Shown here: in pieces, positions 60,304 to 64,000 of the stretch
How the letters are laid out: every line of letters begins with the position of its first letter
How positions within the stretch are numbered: position 1 is the stretch's first letter
Assembly: GCF_027921845.1 (NCBI RefSeq)
Contig: NZ_BSEN01000015.1
Coordinates: forward strand, 816,636-880,635
Length of the DNA stretch: 64,000 nucleotides
DNA from: Leifsonia poae
GTDB lineage: Bacteria; Actinomycetota; Actinomycetes; Actinomycetales; Microbacteriaceae
Direction: 5' to 3'
Translations under genes and position numbers: made by a program
Notes under the pieces: generated by a model
Databases searched by the model: none
What the model was told of the DNA's origin: nothing
What the model saw: only the letters and a program-made list of their open reading frames with translations

Positions 60304-61236
60304 CTACGGGCGCGACGGCGCCGTGCGGATCTTCATCAAGTCTACGACCTCCCGCGCGGCCTCGGCCACGTCGGTGTTCACGACCCGGTGATCGAACTCG
60401 TCCTGAGCGGCCAATTCGATCTTCGCGGTCTCGAGCCGGCGCTGCTGTTCCGCGGCCGATTCGGTGCCGCGGCCGATGAGCCGCCGCACGAGCTCCTCCC
60501 AGGTCGGGGGCAGGAGGAAGATCAGGCGCGCCTCCGGCATGGCGGCACGCACGCTGCGCGCTCCCTGCAGGTCGATCTCGAGCAGCACGCTCCTGCCCGC
60601 CTCGAGCGCACGCTCGATCGGCGTGCGCGGCGTGCCGTACCGCGAGGCGTTGTGCACGGTCGCCCACTCGAGCAACTCGCCGTCGGCGATCATCCGGTCG
60701 AACTCGGCGTCGTCGACGAAGTAGTAGTTCACGCCGTCGACCTCGCCGGGCCGCGGGGCGCGGGTGGTGGCCGAGACGGAGAGCAGGACATCCGGATAGT
60801 TCTCGCGGATGTATGTAGAGACGGTGCCCTTGCCCACCGCGGTGGGACCGGCCAGCACGACCAGCTGGTTCTTCTGACGCCCCGAGCGCGACTCGCGCTC
60901 GATGAGGAACTCGCGCAGGCGAAGGCGCTGATGCCGGCCGAGGCCGCCGAGGCGCTTGGCTGGCGAGATCGCGAGCCGCTCCAGGGCGTCCTTCATCTTG
61001 GTGGTGCCGATCGCGGGCACGCTGAGCAGGAACTCGGTGACGCGCAGCCGGCCTTCAACACCCTCCGGCTCGGCCGTCGCCTTGTCGAGGACGGTGAGCG
61101 GAGAGACCTCGTGGGCAGCGATCGCGGCCTTCACCGCTGCACGCGCCCGACGCGCTGCGACGGCGGCCTGCGAGGCGGCGCGGCGGTCGACCTCAGGGGG
61201 CGCCGGACGAAGCGAAGCGGTGCGGGGCTCAGACAT
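60304..61236 (-). CDS. gmk: Fusion of actinobacterial integration host factor (mIHF) and guanylate kinase
   Basis: 310 residues from ATG 61236. Residues about 20-112 resemble mIHF: an Ala/Arg-rich helix ([13 protein letters not shown]), [25 protein letters not shown] (helix-two-turn-helix DNA-binding part) and [18 protein letters not shown]. Residues about 122-305 are guanylate kinase, with P-loop GPTAVGKGT (130-138), [38 protein letters not shown] and LEIDLQGA, which phosphorylates GMP. In mycobacteria these are two neighbouring genes, so this is a fusion of adjacent genes. The stop of pyrF overlaps the start by eight bases. Both parts look intact. Confidence 0.94.
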   Translation of the reverse strand: MSEPRTASLRPAPPEVDRRAASQAAVAARRARAAVKAAIAAHEVSPLTVLDKATAEPEGVEGRLRVTEFLLSVPAIGTTKMKDALERLAISPAKRLGGLGRHQRLRLREFLIERESRSGRQKNQLVVLAGPTAVGKGTVSTYIRENYPDVLLSVSATTRAPRPGEVDGVNYYFVDDAEFDRMIADGELLEWATVHNASRYGTPRTPIERALEAGRSVLLEIDLQGARSVRAAMPEARLIFLLPPTWEELVRRLIGRGTESAAEQQRRLETAKIELAAQDEFDHRVVNTDVAEAAREVVDLMKIRTAPSRP

Positions 61237-62082
61237 GACTGCTCCGCACCTCGTCGGCGCGTGCCGCGATGGCATCGGCGAGTCCGTCGGGGCCGCCCCC
61301 GAGCAGGCCGCGCGACTCGCTCACGATCACGCCACCGGCCAGCGAGCCGAAGAGCCGCGCCGCGTCGGCGACACGAGCGCCCTGGTGCCCGAAGCCGGGT
61401 GCGAGCACCGGAGAGGCATTGACGCGCGCGCTCGCGGTGGTGACGATGCCGAAGTCGGCGAGGTCGAGGGTGGCACCGAGCACGAGCCCGATCGAGCCGA
61501 AGGCGTGCTGCGCCTGGGCCTGGTTGAAAGAACTCACGTCTTCGATGATCGCACGCGCGACCGTGAGTCCCGAATGCGCTCCCGACGCCACGACCGCCTG
61601 CTGGATGGCCGCCGCCTCCGGATTCGACGTGGCGGCGAGCACGAACAGGCCCTTGCCTGCGCTCTCGGCGAGCCGCATCGGCTCGGCGATCGACCCGACC
61701 CCCTGGAACGCGGCGATCGTCATCGCGTCGGCCTCCAACGGCGATCCCGGCGTCAGCCAGGCCTCCGCGTACGCGGTCACGCTGGTGCCGATGTCGCCGC
61801 GCTTCGCGTCCGCGATCACCAGCAGTCCGGCATCCCGGGCGGCGGCGAGCACCTCTTCGAGCGCGGCGTAGCCGGCCGACCCGTAGCGCTCGAAGAACGC
61901 CACCTGCGGCTTGACGATGCCCGCCCGTCCCACCGTGGCCGCCACGACCGCCAAGCCGAACGCCCGCACACCGTCCGCCGAGGCCGGGAGGCCCCAGCTC
62001 TGCAGCAGGTGCTCGTGCGGGTCGATCCCGACGCAGAGGCGCCCTTCGCTGGCGAAGACTCCGGCGAGCCGGTCACCGAAAC

Positions 62083-62086
<4 letters not shown>
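61229..62086 (-). CDS. pyrF: Orotidine 5'-phosphate decarboxylase (type 2)
   Basis: 285 residues, the longer type 2 form usual in actinobacteria. It makes UMP. The catalytic motif is [12 protein letters not shown] (Lys between two Asp residues, about 90-101), with CVGIDPH near the N-terminus, [11 protein letters not shown], and [12 protein letters not shown] near the C-terminus. It overlaps carB by four bases and the mIHF-Gmk gene by eight. Confidence 0.97.

Positions 62087-64000
<1,914 letters not shown>

Overview
The window is about 64 kb of very GC-rich DNA with dense, short-spaced genes. It carries the actinobacterial markers expected of the family Microbacteriaceae (Leifsonia-like): an actinobacterial-type integration host factor (mIHF) fused to guanylate kinase, an ANTAR response regulator, a PriA without a helicase P-loop, a small membrane protein of a type known beside trpC, the trp-associated membrane protein of the TIGR02234 type, and many GTG starts with 1-14 base start/stop overlaps. 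It looks like ordinary chromosome. I see no phage, IS element, CRISPR array, rRNA operon or origin, and no gene-free stretch longer than 300 bases (the longest is about 190 bases, 15179-15370).

Region by region. 1-2957: a MoxR / DUF58 / membrane-protein operon read leftward, cut by the left edge, with a 15-bp minisatellite in one gene. 3046-13518: a leftward run of core genes (uvrB, coaE, rpsA, an SDR / DUF4166 / DUF885 operon, polA). 13585-17056: a thioesterase, an orphan ANTAR response regulator, tRNA-Leu(CAA), a small monooxygenase-like protein and a secreted acid phosphatase made of two tandem copies. 17113-22098: a leftward four-gene unit that reads FBP-domain protein, small unknown protein, Hen1, Pnkp. 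The last two are the bacterial RNA-repair pair; I infer that the whole unit deals with translation or RNA damage. 22168-32637: mixed accessory metabolism (thioredoxin, metallo-beta-lactamase-fold protein, two alpha/beta hydrolases, a flavin oxidoreductase, a secreted unknown, a SGNH hydrolase, phosphoketolase, GNAT, EamA exporter). 32644-35529: a LolA-like exported protein with an ABC ATPase and permease.

35693-64000: 28 kb in which every gene reads leftward. In transcription order these are carB (cut by the right edge), pyrF, mihF-gmk, rpoZ, coaBC, metK, priA, fmt, rsmB, rpe, hisE, hisG, hisF, hisI, trpE, a TIGR02234-type membrane protein, a small membrane protein, trpC, trpB, trpA, lgt, gltB, gltD and pyk. 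This joins nucleotide, cofactor, SAM, formyl-Met, histidine, tryptophan and glutamate synthesis. The remaining his and trp genes (hisA/B/C/D/H, trpD/G) are not in the window.

Starts were chosen from Shine-Dalgarno spacing, protein family length, or -10 boxes six bases before a start (leaderless transcripts). All functional calls come from motifs and family resemblance read by eye; no database search was run.
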